Of a DNA stretch of 64,000 nt, positions 1-12,360 are shown piece after piece. Within the stretch, counting starts at the first letter, position 1. Every line of letters starts with the position of its first letter. The notes beneath the pieces are model-generated. The model made no database searches. It had not been told where the DNA came from and worked only from the letters and a program-made list of their open reading frames with translations. Origin of the DNA: Limnomonas spitsbergensis. Taxonomy: Eukaryota; Chlorophyta; Chlorophyceae; Chlamydomonadales. The translations under genes were made by a program, and so were the position numbers. The DNA is taken from the NCBI GenBank assembly GCA_037349105.1, contig JAYJMM010000026.1, positions 1,364,001-1,428,000 on the forward strand, in the 5' to 3' direction.

Positions 1-971
1 TGATATTCAGGGGCTTTGTTTTTTACTACATCATGAGAACTCGGACACCTTTTTCTATATGATGTTAGGGGCAAGTGTGTGTAGCCAGATGATATAGGGG
101 CAAGTGTGTGAGGTTATGAGAAATAAAGGGAGGGGGCATGTACCGTAGAGTTCACGGCTCAGCTGATTTGTCTGAGATTTGTACTCTGTGTGTTTCAAGA
201 TTTCATATTGATGTGAGCAACTTGCATGTTTGATTACATTTTGCTGAGGTTTCATTGGTATGTTGCGCCATGACAACTCTGGGCCTCTGGCTGTCCTTCC
301 ACTTATTTATGCGACTGGGTGATAAGCTGCTCTATCACTTATCAGCATATCTTTTCGAACACGTTTCTTATTGAGTATCGTACCCCATGATTCAGGAACG
401 GTGGGCCTTTCTCACCATAAGCTAAATGCGAACGATCTTGGAGACTAAAGGCCAGGATGATTGAGTGAATGTGTTCAGGTGTGTAACATGCATGTCAATA
501 ACGTAACACTTCTGGGCACAACTGTGTGTAACATCTATGATTGGTTCATAAAATAATGTTATGTCATAGGGTATGGGTGGCTGTAAAGCTGATGAAGTGT
601 AAGGGTGCAACCTTACCACTTATATGTTAATATATGAAAGGGTCACCTTGCGATACCTACCCAGTGCCATTGTTCGTCAAGGTTCGCAATATTGATTTTG
701 TGCACTCGGGTAATGTGGACAAAATAAGAGTCAAGAAGTTCAACTTCCTTGCATGCCATTGTGAGGCTGGGCATGCGCTCATGCATTGCGCTTAAAAGGA
801 TGACATGCTGAAACAAGTACCAATGGTGGGGAAATCGGAGGGATTGCAAGTGAGCTCAAGCATGCACCAATAGCGACCAATTTGAACAAGTCATACGTGA
901 GTGGGTACGTGACCAAGCTTTGGACTTCGTTTTAGAGTTTTCGGCTGATATAATGATAGCCGGCTGTGGGT
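1..971. other. no gene recognised
   Basis: AT-rich stretch with only short open frames and no recognisable protein motif, RNA or transposon. A short GGGGCAAGTGTGTG motif occurs twice near 70-112. Confidence 0.5.
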
Positions 972-1128
972 CCATGACGTTAAACCTCTGGGCCCTGCTG
1001 AGACAGGTTCAGCCGCATGGGCGCCTAACAAAAGGATTGGGAGGAAAGAGCGAAAGAAACACAAGGGGGCGGGAAGAAAAGGAGGAATAGTGGGAAATAA
1101 AGTGTAGGGACAGAAAAATGGCTGGTTC
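972..1128 (-). mobile_element. LINE 3'-end fragment
   Basis: Minus-strand copy of the 3' terminal sequence shared by all LINE pieces in this window (a CCCAGAGGTGTAACGTCAT-like end, upstream of it GGCGCC and a pyrimidine-rich tract). Only the untranslated end is present. It lies next to the 3' end of the longer LINE copy at 1160. Confidence 0.55.
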
Positions 1129-1159
1129 CTAAAACTTCTTCGAGCACTTCGGACAAGTG

Positions 1160-3117
1160 TCAATGACATAACAGTATTACACCTCTGGGCCCCGCTCAAG
1201 GGCTCGGTCGCGGGGCGCGCAACTGTCCCGTTGGGGAGAGAAAAAAGGAATTTGTAGGTAAGAGGAAAAGAAGGAGAAGAACACATAGGAGAAAGAAGTA
1301 CCCCCCACACACAAAAGGAAAAGGCAGCCCGAAGTATCCCTGGCCCTCTTAAGCCTATTCCCCAAGAAGGCAAAGAAAAGCAACAAACTAGGCCTCAACA
1401 ATGCCTACCACGTCCTCAACAAAAGTCAGAGCCTCCCACCCAAGCCTGCGCCTGTAAAACTGTTAAAAGTCTGTGGCGCCCTCTAAGGGGCCTGTCCAAC
1501 CTTGCTCCCTAAGCCTCTCCTTCACGCTAGGGCACTGGAAGCAGACATGCAGCGCATCTTCGACATGCTCGCCATCTCCCCTTGCCCAACATCGCTGGCA
1601 GCAGTGTGTCTCACGTTGTTGACTGCTCCGCCGTCCTCTCGTGTCAGCCGTGCTAACCGCACCGAGCCACAGCCGTAAGTTCGTGCACACACAAGCGCAC
1701 GCATATTCCTGGTGCGGCTCCTGGCTTGCGCCAAGACGGCGCCCGCCATAGACTGGAACCAAGCGCGGTATGTACGCGGCCGCAGACCTGTGCTCGGTGG
1801 CGGCGTCCCTGGGGTCTCCTCTGCCAGTCGCCTGAAGCTGCACCTGCTGGTAGGCTGCGTCCACTAGGTGTAGCACCTCTGGCACGGGGAGCGGCTGCAG
1901 GTCAGAGACTGCCTCACACAGTTTGGGGACAGCTGCTCCACGCTCCAACTCCTACAACGCCTGCATTAGCTCACCGCACCATGTGCGACCTCCGGTGTTC
2001 TGTCGAAGCGCGAGCCGCATGTCGGCCGCCATGCCTGCTGCCATAAATGGGCTGTCTTGTTGTGCTGCAGGTGCCAGCACTACATCGTAGAAGCGGAGCA
2101 CGTGCTGCAACCAGTCTCGTTGTAACGGCTGAATCTGCAGCTCCCTCATGGCTCCCCAGTTGGCAGCAGCGGGGGCAGGCAGCCCCGCAGCCTGGCGCAA
2201 GGGGCTGGACTGCACCCTGCTCCGGAGGCAGTGTTGCCGCCGGAGGTGACCGGTGACCCACACCACATCTCCGTGGTTGGCCGCAGGCGCTGCATAGACA
2301 GCCGCTAGCCGGATGCCCGTTTGCAGATGATGCCTCAAACGCACCCTGGCGGCCATACGGCGAACACGATGCATCGCGGCAGCCAGAGGTGCCTCTCTAC
2401 ATTGAATGGCCTTCCTCATGCTGCCGCTTTCGTGCTGAATGATGCCGACAAATTTGAGTTCTTGGACACGCTTCAGCACTGTCCTATCGGAGCCGTGCAC
2501 GCAGGCATGGGCTGGCTGTCGGTGTTGCGCTGCTAAGCGGCTGCCAAAATCCAAAATCTCTGTCCTGCTGACGTTGACCCGGAGCTGTTAAACCGCCGCA
2601 TATTCATGCAGGGCATTTAGCATGCGCTGCATCCCTGCCGGGATGCTGGCTAGTGGGAGAGATCATCTGCATACAAGAGGCACCTGAGTCGCCGCCCGGC
2701 CCCCAGCGCAATGCCCTCTGCCGGGCACTGGACTGCGATCTTGCCTGGCAGGTCGCTAATATAGAGGCTGTAGAGGAGGGGGCTGAGAGGTCAGCCCTGC
2801 TTGATACCGCGGGTGCAAGGCACATGGCCAGTGATTTTAGGGCCATCTGTGAGCGTGTAGACTGCACCGTTATATCTTTTGAGCGCGTAACATGCCTGAT
2901 GGCATGTGAAGGTGCCCTGACAGATGCCGCCAGAGCTGCTCCTGCGCTGTGGCACACAATTATAGGCCTTGGTGAGGTCCACAAAGGCCACATGCAGCTT
3001 GCCACGGCCTCCGGCTGCCCGCTGTGCATGGACTGCATGCCTCAAGAGAAAAGCCGCCTGAAGGCTGCTGCGCCGCCGCTGAAATTCAAACTGCTCAGGA
3101 GGGATGTGGGCGTGCAA
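1160..3117 (-). mobile_element. 5'-truncated, decayed non-LTR retrotransposon (RT and C-terminal part)
   Basis: Read on the minus strand, this copy contains reverse-transcriptase pieces: a segment resembling FVDLTKAYNCVP near 2960-3000, a GIKQG motif near 2795, and the catalytic YADD box near 2665. The long C-terminal region (2554 to 1463) ends in a Cys-His knuckle of the type CCQRCWAR..ALHVCFQCP, as in many LINE ORF2 proteins. The frame changes several times (around 2790, 2600 and 1950), so the copy is dead. About 300 bp of pyrimidine-rich 3' UTR (1160-1460) ends in the family's conserved 3' terminus; no poly(A) tail is visible. The 5' part, including any endonuclease, is missing. The clade was not determined. 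Confidence 0.8.
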
Positions 3118-3735
3118 GTCAATGACGTTACACCTCTGGGCCCTGCTCAAAAGGGCTCGGCTGCGTGGGCGCCAAACTAAAAAGAGTTGGGAGGAAAGAT
3201 GGAAACAACAGAAGGGGGCAGGACGAAAAAATGAGGAAAAAGTGGGTAGGAGGGAAATGAGGAGAAGAACACAAAGGAAAGAAAGACCCCCCCCCCCAAA
3301 AGGAGAAGGCAGCCCTAAGTACTCTTGCCCCTCTCAAGCCTATTCCTCAAGAAGGCAAAGAAAAGCAACAAAACTAGGCCTCAACAAAGCGAACGACGTT
3401 CTCAACAAAAGTTAGCGCCTCCCATCCAAGCCTGCCCCGGTACAACTGTGGAAAGTCGGTGTCCCTGTCCGGGGGGCCTGCGCAACCTCTCTCCCTAAAC
3501 CTCTCCTTCATGCTAGGGCACTGGAAGCAGACATGCAGTGCATTCTCCACATACTCGCCATCTCCCCTTGCCCAACACTGTTGGCAGCACCGTCCGTCAC
3601 GCTGCTGACCGCTGCACCGTCCTCAAGTGTCAGCCGTGCAGACAGCGCCGAGCCGCAGCCCTAAGTTCGTGCACACACAAGCACACTCCCTTCGACTGGT
3701 GCGGCCCCTGGACTGCGCCAATGGTCATTTCCTGA
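3118..3735 (-). mobile_element. second 5'-truncated LINE copy
   Basis: Same family and strand as the copy at 1160-3117. Its conserved 3' terminus abuts the remaining 5' end of that copy at 3117/3118, so the two lie head to tail or one inserted into the other. It keeps the 3' UTR and about the last 70 codons of ORF2, with the Cys-His knuckle (CCQQCWAR..ALHVCFQCP) readable on the minus strand around 3520-3620. Confidence 0.7.
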
Positions 3736-4085
3736 TCCCGTGATTTCTTGCACGTTGCCGCTGAAACTTGGCACACACTTTGCTCACCTATCTGCCCAGG
3801 GATGACGAGGATGGCATAGCGGGGCGTAGGCGGGGCGAAGAGGCTATGTCGATGAAGAAGATGGGAAAGGGGGAGAAAGTGGCCGGAAGATATAGGCTAG
3901 CACTGCTAAGTAATGTAATATGAGACCAAGGGGAAGTACGGTTTGGCCACCCCTGTCTAGCTGTTCGCTCTGAACCTGATATGATTCCAGCAGTGGTGAG
4001 ATGTCTGCACTCGCCCTTCCAATGGTCCATCAATCCCCACATCCCAACTGAATTCAATTACCTTCCAGTCAGTCACTACTCACTC
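3736..4085. other. no gene recognised
   Basis: No recognisable protein or RNA. The open frame on the minus strand (4057-3788) has no motif or codon pattern that supports it. Confidence 0.4.
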
Positions 4086-4195
4086 AGCTAGGGTATTGGG
4101 TTTCTTTCCATCTTTCCTCCCAACTCTTTAGTTAGGCGCCCGCGTGGCCGATCCTTATTTTGAGCAGGGCCCAGATGTGTAACGTCATTGTCTCA
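4086..4195 (+). mobile_element. LINE 3'-end fragment, plus strand
   Basis: Plus-strand copy of the conserved LINE terminus: pyrimidine-rich stretch, GGCGCCCGCGTGGCCGA, then GCAGGGCCCAGATGTGTAA and a final ACGTCATTG. It is oriented opposite to the other LINE pieces of the left part. Confidence 0.6.
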
Positions 4196-4199
4196 TTGA

Positions 4200-4722
4200 C
4201 TCACTAGGGTACCGGGGAGCCACATCCATCCACAGGCCCTGCTTCTCAGCCAAGACAGACTTTTACTATTAAGTTAATACTTTCTAAAAAATATAACTTA
4301 AACCAGGCTGCGCCTCCGCGCTTTAGAGAATCAGCGGGATTGCTCCTCCTTGGCTAGCCTGACAACATCCAACAGCAGAAGCAACAGGAACATATTACGT
4401 CGAGGTTGCCGTCCTTTGGTTCATCCCTTTACCATGCACTGACAGAATGAACCCTTGCCAACAAGAGCTAAAAATGTACCATCCCAACATCACTTCGTTG
4501 CAACCAAATTTTGAACAATGCACATTGATAGGCTCATCTTCACTCCATGATGTTGCCATGTATGTATCAGAGCATAAGCCCAAGCCTGAGCTTCTTGAAT
4601 TGAAGCTTAATCCAAACCACAGAAGATCATGGTTGTAGGAGTCCAATGTTTGAAATCAGTGTCTTGACCCCATCATCACTGAGACACTGACTCATGTGAT
4701 AGTTTGCATGCTATCTAGTATA
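4200..4722. other. 3' flank of the dynamin gene, no gene recognised
   Basis: AT-richer sequence downstream of the minus-strand dynamin stop codon. No convincing open frame or RNA gene was seen. Confidence 0.4.
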
Positions 4723-7700
4723 TTATGTCATGCGCTGCAGGACTTTCCGAATCCGTTTGAACATCTCAAGCCTGTCACTGAGCGAGGTCCTTTTCCGAGC
4801 CACCGATTTGTCCTCAGCCATAAGATCTGCCAGCCTGTCTTCAGGGATCTTGGAGTACAGATATCTGGCAAGGTTGTCCATAGGCAGGCGCACAAAGAAG
4901 TAGCGGTTAATCTTGGCGACATCGTCATCGGCGCAGCGTGATCGAGTTTGCACGTAGGCCTTGAGGGAGGCCTGGAGCTCACACAGGGCCTTGGTGTTGT
5001 TGTTGCCGTCCTGGAAGATTTTGGCGAACTCGGCAGTGATCCTGGGCAAAAACATCCAGTAAGGCAGCAACTAACGTCAAGTTTGTGTTGTAAAGGATGC
5101 CAGGATGGTACACCAACAATTGATCTGGCATGGCATGGCAGGCCGTCTGATTCATAATTCACTTCACATGCTCCACACGCATGCACACAATAGAGGGCAC
5201 TCCGCTGGTTACGTCAATCCCATTTCTGCATACAATTACACAACGGCAACGCATGTGTAGTCATATCAGTTTAGTGCAGTTAAAATCTGTCTGCATGATT
5301 TGTAAGTTTCTTTGTCTCAGCTGCGCAGTGAGCCACTGCGCATGTGCGCTAGCATGAAGAACCGCACAAGCAAGCGCCCCTCCGTTCCCTCCATCCCCCC
5401 TACCAGGTGAATCCCCACTGGTCCTGGTCCTGCACTGCAGACTTGAGCTCCTCGATGGTCTTCCCGTACATGTCATCCAGGGTGTGGATGAACTCCTCGG
5501 CCTTGCTTCGAATGTGCAGATTGGCTTGGCACTCTACCTTGCGAGCATGGAGGAAGTCCATGGTCTCTTGCAGCATGGCCTGTCGGAGCGGCATGCCAGC
5601 CGCTGCCATCTCAGGGAATGCGCACTCACGTCCTTTCAGCAACAAGCTCCTGAACGTGTCGAGGATGTAATCGTGGGTCGCATCCACAAGATCAGTAGAT
5701 TGGCGGGTCAGGGGCTGGACGAAATCCTCTTGCACGCACAAGGCGAAAACTGGGTGGGACAGGAAGTTGGGCAGGCTGCCACCTTTGCTGAGCTGAAGCA
5801 TATCCTCAAGCTTCGTTTGGTACTCGTCATCCAAGAAGTCCGGGATGGATTCCTTGAGGCCAGAAGAGAAGTCATCGTACAGCTTGGAGGTTTTTGAAGC
5901 CACTGCTAGATGTTCCTCCTTTATAGAGGGGATGTCCCGCGTGGTGGCCAGGTCCTTAAACTGGGTCACCAGCTTCTGCACCAGGTCTGTGTAGTAGGCG
6001 TGGCGCTCCTCTGCAGATGAAAAGATGGGCGGAAGCTTGTCAATGGCCTCCTCCAACTCACGGATCTTCTCCTTGACCTGATCCCGCATCTGTATGTGCC
6101 CAGGCAGTGCAGAGTGTGGGGAAGGTTAGAATGAGCACCTGGCAAGAAGATAGAGCCACAGTTGTGTGGCTGTCCCTCATCGTTTTCTATGATTTTGTGG
6201 GGCAGGAAAGAAACCTTTTATCAACGACGCTGAGCCCAGGGCAAGTGAAGTGCCTAGTGCAATGCAGTGTTTAATTTAGTGTGCGACAGACGCCCATCAG
6301 CAGACTGCCAAGCGGCCACGGGACCAGCTAAGACAAAAGCTTGATCGGCCTACAACCGGTGGCCCAAGCAGCATGTCATATTATTGGCATGCTGTACCAG
6401 GCTCCAGTGCTATAGGCCGCACTGTAACTGAATTGTAGGAGAAGCACCCCAAAACAGCAGGGACTGTATTTTTCTTAATTCCCAGCAAACCCTCAGGTTA
6501 TGGACACCTCTTGATATCCATCTTGTAAATGGCCCAACCGCCACCGTCATCTTTGTGTTACAGTCGTATTTTGTTCTGCTTTACCTTCGGTATGCACTCT
6601 GACAACTTGTGCGATTGGATCTCGATAATCCTGTCAATGACAGTGTCCATACCCCAGAGCTCGGAATCCAGGTCTTTCACCCGGGCGTCGTTCAAAAAAA
6701 ACTCCTGCTCCCTGCTCCTTGCGTCCGCCAGAGACATGCCGCTGTCCACCTCTTCCTGGTTCCTGTTTTTCAGGGCTACATAGCCGAGCTGCAGCTTGAT
6801 ATGCCCTTCGCCCGCAGCCCGCATCTTGGCGGCAAATCCCTTGCCTGTCTCGAGGCGGTCGGTCTTCGTCACCACCCCAAGAGTGCGTGTGCCCTGTTTA
6901 TCGTGTTCTCTCGCCATTTTGATGGACTCGTGGGAAGCAAAGTCATCCGCAGCTGGCAACACCACCACAATAATCATTTCAGATGACTCAATGTACTTCT
7001 TAATCAGATCCTTGGTCAGTTTCGCAATGTCCTCAGAGATGCTTGTGTCTGCTGTGTTGTAGGCAATACCTGGCAGATCGATGAGCGTAAGGTTGGGGGA
7101 ACCGCGGCGCTGTATCTTGAGGTGGATGGGGGCGTCCTTAACGCCACCTGGTGAAGATTGAGCACACGATGCAGGGGGTCACCTCAGCGAACAGGAGCTA
7201 GGCAGAGGCACACATCATGTCCTGTATCACACTCTACGGACGTCTTTATGAATCTGCCCTCGGCTGCAAGACAGAGGTGTTTATGGCTCCGCCCTCCAAT
7301 ATATGGTATGGCATTCTTTCCTCAGGCTAGCGGTCAGGCGCCTTCAGCTGGATTTTTGTCGTAGCTGTACGCAGATATTCTAAATAAAGATGAAGGCTGA
7401 CGAAGGATGCATCATCAATTATTGCACGTCCCGACCTTAGAGGCTACCACAGTTGACTTAATTATGCAGTGATATCCTGCGGTACCCCTTTGCTGACTAC
7501 AGCTGCAGTTCCCCGGCAATAGATAGATCGTGCAAGATCTCCATTTCCTTGATGATACCAAGGTAACTCGAAGAAGTCCCTATCATGACTTAGACCCTGG
7601 ACCCTGGACATCAAAGCTTGGACCCTAAACCCTGAAACCACCAAGCAGACACATGATTCATTGAAGCACCTACTGCCCAAAGCAATTACTCTGCCCCTGA

Positions 7701-9110
7701 ACCTTCAAGCAATACTTGCCTCCTTCGCCGGCGAGTTCAACAGTGTACTCTCGGACCTTGTGAGCTATCTGGTCAAATGGGACCTCCTCCGCGTCCTCCA
7801 TGCTGGCTTTTTTGCTGATAAAGGCTTTGTAATCCCCTTCGGGCAGCGAAGAGTTGTCCTCAAGCCTGAGGAGCAGTGGTACCCGCGTAGTGATTGTGTC
7901 ACCCCGGGGCAACTGGATGCCTGACAGCGACTCCAGTACGCTGGATTTGCCGGAGCTCTGTGCGCCTACCTGGGAGTTATAGGGGTGAGCTTATGAGGGT
8001 TAAGTTGGGAACCTACCAAATGCTCATGCATGCGAATGCATAAAGCATGTGCCCTTGAAAGGGAGAGGCAAAATTAAATCCCGTGTTTAAACTTATGCCT
8101 CACAACATGGATATCCAAGTCATACCTGATTTGAAGTCACTGTCTCATTGGGTATAATATATTGATTTGAAATGCCTTTTGTTATGGATTGCTAAGATAT
8201 TTTGTGCGGATTTATGAAGGTGCCCTGAGCTGGCACAAAAATCTTAACTGGTAAATACTGGTACCAAAACTCCAACTGAAAACTGGCGTTGGTGATAAAT
8301 ATATAATTATTTATGATGCATCACTCACCTCTGTCAATGACTTAATACCTCTGGGCCATGCTCAAAAGGCTCGGCTGCGTGGGCGCCCGACTGTCTGGTC
8401 GGGAGAAAATAAAGCAACTGCTAGAGGAAAAAGGAAAGAAACGGAAAAGGAGAAGGAAAAGACCACGCAAAAAGTGAAGGTGGTCTGAAGAATCCCAGGC
8501 CTATCCAGATCCTAGCTTTAAAAAAAGTGGGAAAGAAACAAACATACGGTACCGGGTAGCTGTAGAAATTAAATTATAATGGAGCGAGCGAGGCCAAGCT
8601 CATTTACAGTACGGTGCCCGAGTTGCAAAGTTATCTCAGTGTGCATCAGACCACCCTTGGGGGGCAGATGGGCAGCCAACACTGGGGATGGGGACCTTAC
8701 GTTACTTGATCTATGGCCGGTGGTTTAAGCGGCAGCATATGCTGCATCCCCCACGGCCGTGGGCCTTGATGTGGATGACTTTTTAGATGAAGCATGCTTC
8801 ACTGAATTAACCAAGTTTCAACTGTGGTTCTGACGTTCCGGTAATATTGGACCATCTGTTAAGACATCATAGAAAATTTTCAGAATGGATGTGCCAGTGA
8901 TTTCTCCATGGCATGCCATCTGAAAGGTCCCCCGCGTCAATCCTGCCAACTCACCACGACCACGCCTGGAACTGAAATGCCTTCAGAGTTGAGGTCCTCG
9001 CGGATGGACTCGATGGCGTCCAGCTGTGCTTGCATCTTTTGACTGAAATGATCCTGTAAGGTTGGGCCATCCGATGCCTTTGACCTAAATTGACGGAAGG
9101 GGAGTGGCAT
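4723..9110 (-). CDS. dynamin-related GTPase (DRP4/Mx-like), five recognised exons
   Basis: Large membrane-remodelling GTPase of the dynamin superfamily. Exons in transcript order: 9110 or 9035 to 8955; 7969-7720; 7147-6585; 6089-5404; 5041-4723 (stop TAA). The phases join without a break. Exon 2 opens with the P-loop GAQSSGKSS and then SGIQLPRGDTITTR, whose Thr residues fit switch I (G2). Exon 3 carries DLPG (G3) and TKTD (G4). Exon 4 is the helical stalk and exon 5 the GTPase effector domain, ending ..VLQRMT. No PH or proline-rich domain is present, and the length (about 632 aa from 9035, 657 from 9110) fits Mx/plant DRP4 rather than classical dynamin. The intron after exon 2 has a GC donor (AG|GCAAGT at 7719). 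The 5' end is unresolved: a further upstream exon, perhaps around 9835-9600, cannot be excluded. Confident as to family, less so as to start. Confidence 0.88.
6300..6380 (-). repeat. dispersed repeat, family R1
   Basis: Resembles segments at 13690-13875 (same strand) and 17512-17665 (opposite strand), sharing GGCCTACAACCGGTGGCC-like and AAGCAGCATG blocks. It lies in the intron between dynamin exons 3 and 4. Its nature (SINE, MITE or other) is unknown. Confidence 0.45.
8333..8530 (-). mobile_element. LINE 3'-end fragment in a dynamin intron
   Basis: Conserved LINE terminus (TGTCAATGAC..ACCTCTGGGCC on the plus strand) followed by the GGCTGCGTGGGCGCCC block and a purine-rich tract. It is in the same transcriptional orientation as the dynamin gene and sits in the intron between 8955 and 7969. 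Confidence 0.6.
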
Positions 9111-10150
9111 AATTTGGAGGGAAGACGATAAGGAGATGCTGTGGTGAGAGGGCCAGAGGGGCATGTTATTTTTTATTTCATAGCAAAGTGAGCTGTGCAT
9201 ACATGCCGTCACAAGATGTTTGTCTGCAAATAATTTGGCCACTTGGTTGGACCTATTATGCTTTATTAAAAGTTGAGTATTTTGTGCAGTGAGGCAGTCA
9301 AGAATCAAGATGTTTACATAAGTGCCAACTAAAACCAGGGGCATGCTGTTGTTCACTCTACCAATGATCGTCTGCTCCTGCTGAAATTTAGTTTGAAAAA
9401 GACAAACTGCTTGAAACCACTACACCAGAGAAGAAACTGGCCTAAGCGGTCAGGGAGTAATTTTCAGGGTTTGAGTGAATAGAAGGGGGCCCTGCGCTTT
9501 CAGGGTTAACTGAACACTCGAGGCGACGCGTAGAGGCAAACGTCGTAGCGTCAGACCTCGCCTGTCTTGGAAGGATACGTCACATCACATGCACTTTTCG
9601 TGCAAGCCCTGCATATTATTTTATTCTTGGCCGTGCTTTCTTTGTTTGCCTTGCCGACGTTCGTATCCTGGTTACTGTTAGCGTCAGATAATCGGCGGAC
9701 GGATCGTCCGAGGCACCGACCTGAGTCCGACCCAGGGCCTTGCTGGTAGTTGCGGCCCCGGCTTGCGTGTCGATTGCCGCGCTGTGATGCCATTGGCACC
9801 GAGCGGCCTGTACTGCCTTGAAGACAACTTCGCAAGTTGCATGTTTTTTATGTGTACGTGTTGAAACAGCACGGAAATTGTCAGTGATGCTGTTTATGAA
9901 GCCCGGAAGTCAGGAAGTGTGAATGAACTCTACAATCCGTCATGAGTCATGACCCGCCTCGATCGCATCATTCTCATGGGATGGGTGCGCCGTACATAGA
10001 TCCCAGGCTCTAACCCCAGCAGAAATTTTGACGTTCGAGGTCCAGTATCGCGTCGTGATCGACCACCAACGAAACGCAAGTGGCCCAGTCATCGGTCCTT
10101 GGGCTGGGACGAACAAAAATGATCATCATGCCATCATGCCATTGGCATGT
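9111..10150. other. region upstream of the dynamin gene
   Basis: Probably contains the dynamin promoter and possibly a first exon. A minus-strand open frame at 9835-9551 starts MASQRGNRHASRGRNY when read from its internal Met; it is polar and low-complexity and no donor site joins it convincingly to the exon at 9110. Nothing else was recognised. Confidence 0.3.
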
Positions 10151-10335
10151 CAATGACGTCACACCTCTGGGCCCTGCTCAAATAAGGCTCGGCCCCGTGG
10201 GCGCCTAACTGAAGAGTTGGGAGAAAAAATTAAAAAAAACAGAGGGGGGCAGGACAAAAGAAAGGGCAGAAAAGTGGGGAAAAGTGAAGGGACGAACAAA
10301 AGGCTGGAAAACACAAAATACAAAGGAAGTTCCAA
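10151..10335 (-). mobile_element. LINE 3'-end fragment
   Basis: Conserved terminus (GTCAATGACGTCACACCTCT at the left edge) plus the purine-rich tract on the plus strand. It is followed directly by the TGCAC minisatellite. Confidence 0.6.
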
Positions 10336-10438
10336 CCTCTGAAAATGTCTACGCCTGCACCATGCGTGCCGATCACTCATGCACCTCGTGTGCAGCTCGT
10401 TCTTGCACCTGTGTGCCACTGGTTCCTGCACTATGTGT

Positions 10439-11845
10439 CCATAACGTTACACCTCTGGGCCCGCTCAAAGCTCTGCCGCGTGGGCGCCCAACTATTCAGA
10501 AGGGAGTAAGGAAGGAACTAAAAGGAAGAGAGGGGGAAAGGAACAAAAGGAGAGGCCGGGTAGGCAAAGCAGACCAAGTTAAACACCTGAGTCCCACTAA
10601 AGACTAGCCCTCAACAAAGCCTCTAAGATAAGAAAAGTCCAGAAAAGCAAGCGTATCCCACCCCTGCTTGGCCGCGATGAAGCCCCTCTGATAAGAAGGG
10701 AGAAGAGAAGAAACTAAAAAGGGGGCAAACAACAACAACAACAACAACAAAAGGGCCAAAAGAGAAGGCCGGAAAGGCCAACGACATCGGCCTCGGAAAC
10801 CCTGGAGACTAACCCTCAATTATGCCCACAGCACAGTCCACAAAAGCACGTGCGTCCCACCCATTCTCAGCCTGGTACAACTGGTGGAAGTTAGTGGCAG
10901 CGCCCGGAGGACCTGCCCACCCCCGCCCCCGTAACTGATCCCTGGCACTAGGGCACTGGAAGCACACATGCAGCGCATCCTCTACCCGCTCGCTATCCCC
11001 CCGTGCCCAACACCGCTGGCAGCAGCGTGCCTGTCGCCGCTGACCATTGCGCCGTCCTCTGGTATCAGCAGTGCTGATCGCGCCAAGCCACAGTCGCAAA
11101 TTGGTGCGCACACAAGCACACTCCCTCTGACTAGTGCGGCTCTTGGCTAGCGCCAGCATGGCACCCGCCGTGGACTGGAACCAGGCGTGGTAGGTTGCCG
11201 CAGATCTGTGCTCGGTGGTAGGGTCCCTGGGGTCCCCACCGCCGCTTGCGTCCAGCCATGCTTACTCGAAGGCTGCGTCAACGAGTGCCAACACCTCTGT
11301 GACGGGTAGGCGCTGTAGGGCAGCTGCTGCCTCGCGCATGGTGGGGGTGGCTGCCCCCTGCTCCAGCTCCTCTAATGCACCCAGCAGATCAGAGCACCAG
11401 GTGCGGCTGCCAGTGCCCTGGCTGATTGCAAGCTGCATATCTGCTGCCATGGCTTCAGCCATGAGAGGGCTGTATTGCTGTGCCTCCGGTGCCACCGCTG
11501 CATTGTAGAAGCGGAGGATATGGGCCCACTAGTCTCGCTGTAGTGGCTGGAGCTGCAGCTCTCTCATGACTCCCCAACTGGCGGCTGATGCAGGTGGCCC
11601 CGCAGCCTGGCGTAGGTGCAGAAGCAAGCTGGACTGCATTTTGCTGGAGAGACATTGCCGATTTGCCGCGGCCGAAGGTGGCTGGTGGCCCACACCACGT
11701 CGCCGTAGTTGGCCGCAGGCGCTGCGAACACAGCTGCCAGCCTGATGCGGGTTGGAAGATGGCGCCTTAGGCCCACCTTGGCTGCCATGCGGCAAACACG
11801 ATGCAGCGCGGCAGCCAAAGGCGCCTGTCTACCCTCCATGGCCCT
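10439..11845 (-). mobile_element. 5'-truncated LINE with 13-bp target-site duplication
   Basis: Minus-strand copy with 3' UTR (10439-10800) and the C-terminal part of ORF2. The latter includes the CCQRCWAR..ALHVCFQCP knuckle (about 10940-11040) and an upstream part resembling LRRHLPTRIRLAAVF. Frames are broken near 11500 and 11260. It is flanked by the direct repeat CTGCACTATGTGT (10426-10438 and 11846-11858), which fixes both ends of the insertion. Confidence 0.85.
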
Positions 11846-12098
11846 CTGCACTATGTGTGAAGCTCATTCCAACACTCTGTGTGCCGCAAAATCCAGCACC
11901 CTGTGTGCAGCTAATTCCATCCCCATGAGAGCTCCTAAGTCCATCCCCTGTGTGCCGCTAATTCTTGCACCCTGTGTGCAGCTTCAATCATGCACAGTGT
12001 GTACAAGTAATTCCAGCATATTGTTTGCAGCTAAAGCATGCTCCATGGGTGCAGCAGAAGTCCTGCATCCTGAGTATAGCTATTTTCTGCACCTTGTG

Positions 12099-12257
12099 TC
12101 AAAAACGTTACACCTCTGGGCCCACTCAAAGCTCGGCCGCGTGGGCGCCCAACTGTTCAGAAGGGAGATAATAATACACTAAAAGGAGGAGGGGGAAGAA
12201 AGGAAGAGGGGGGGAAAGGAACAAAAGGAGAGGCCGGGAAGGCAGTGAAGACCAAGT
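12099..12257 (-). mobile_element. short LINE insertion with 12-bp target-site duplication
   Basis: Only the 3' terminus of the LINE family is present. It is flanked by CTGCACCTTGTG at 12087-12098 and 12258-12269. The target is the same minisatellite motif as for the insertion at 10439. Confidence 0.75.
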
Positions 12258-12360
12258 CTGCACCTTGTGAGCCACCAGTTCCTGCACTTGTGCGCCGCCT
12301 ACTCCTGCACCAGTGAGCACTGACTAAGCAGTACTTGCTCATGTGAGTAGCTCATTCCTC

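Larger units (their letters stand above)
10340..12360. repeat. degenerate TGCAC..TGTGT minisatellite interrupted by LINEs
   Basis: Three blocks, 10345-10438, 11846-12098 and 12258-12360, consist of imperfect units of about 25-28 bp with the core CTGCACCNTGTGTGCAGCTA. They appear to be one former array, split by the LINE insertions at 10439-11845 and 12099-12257. Confidence 0.6.
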
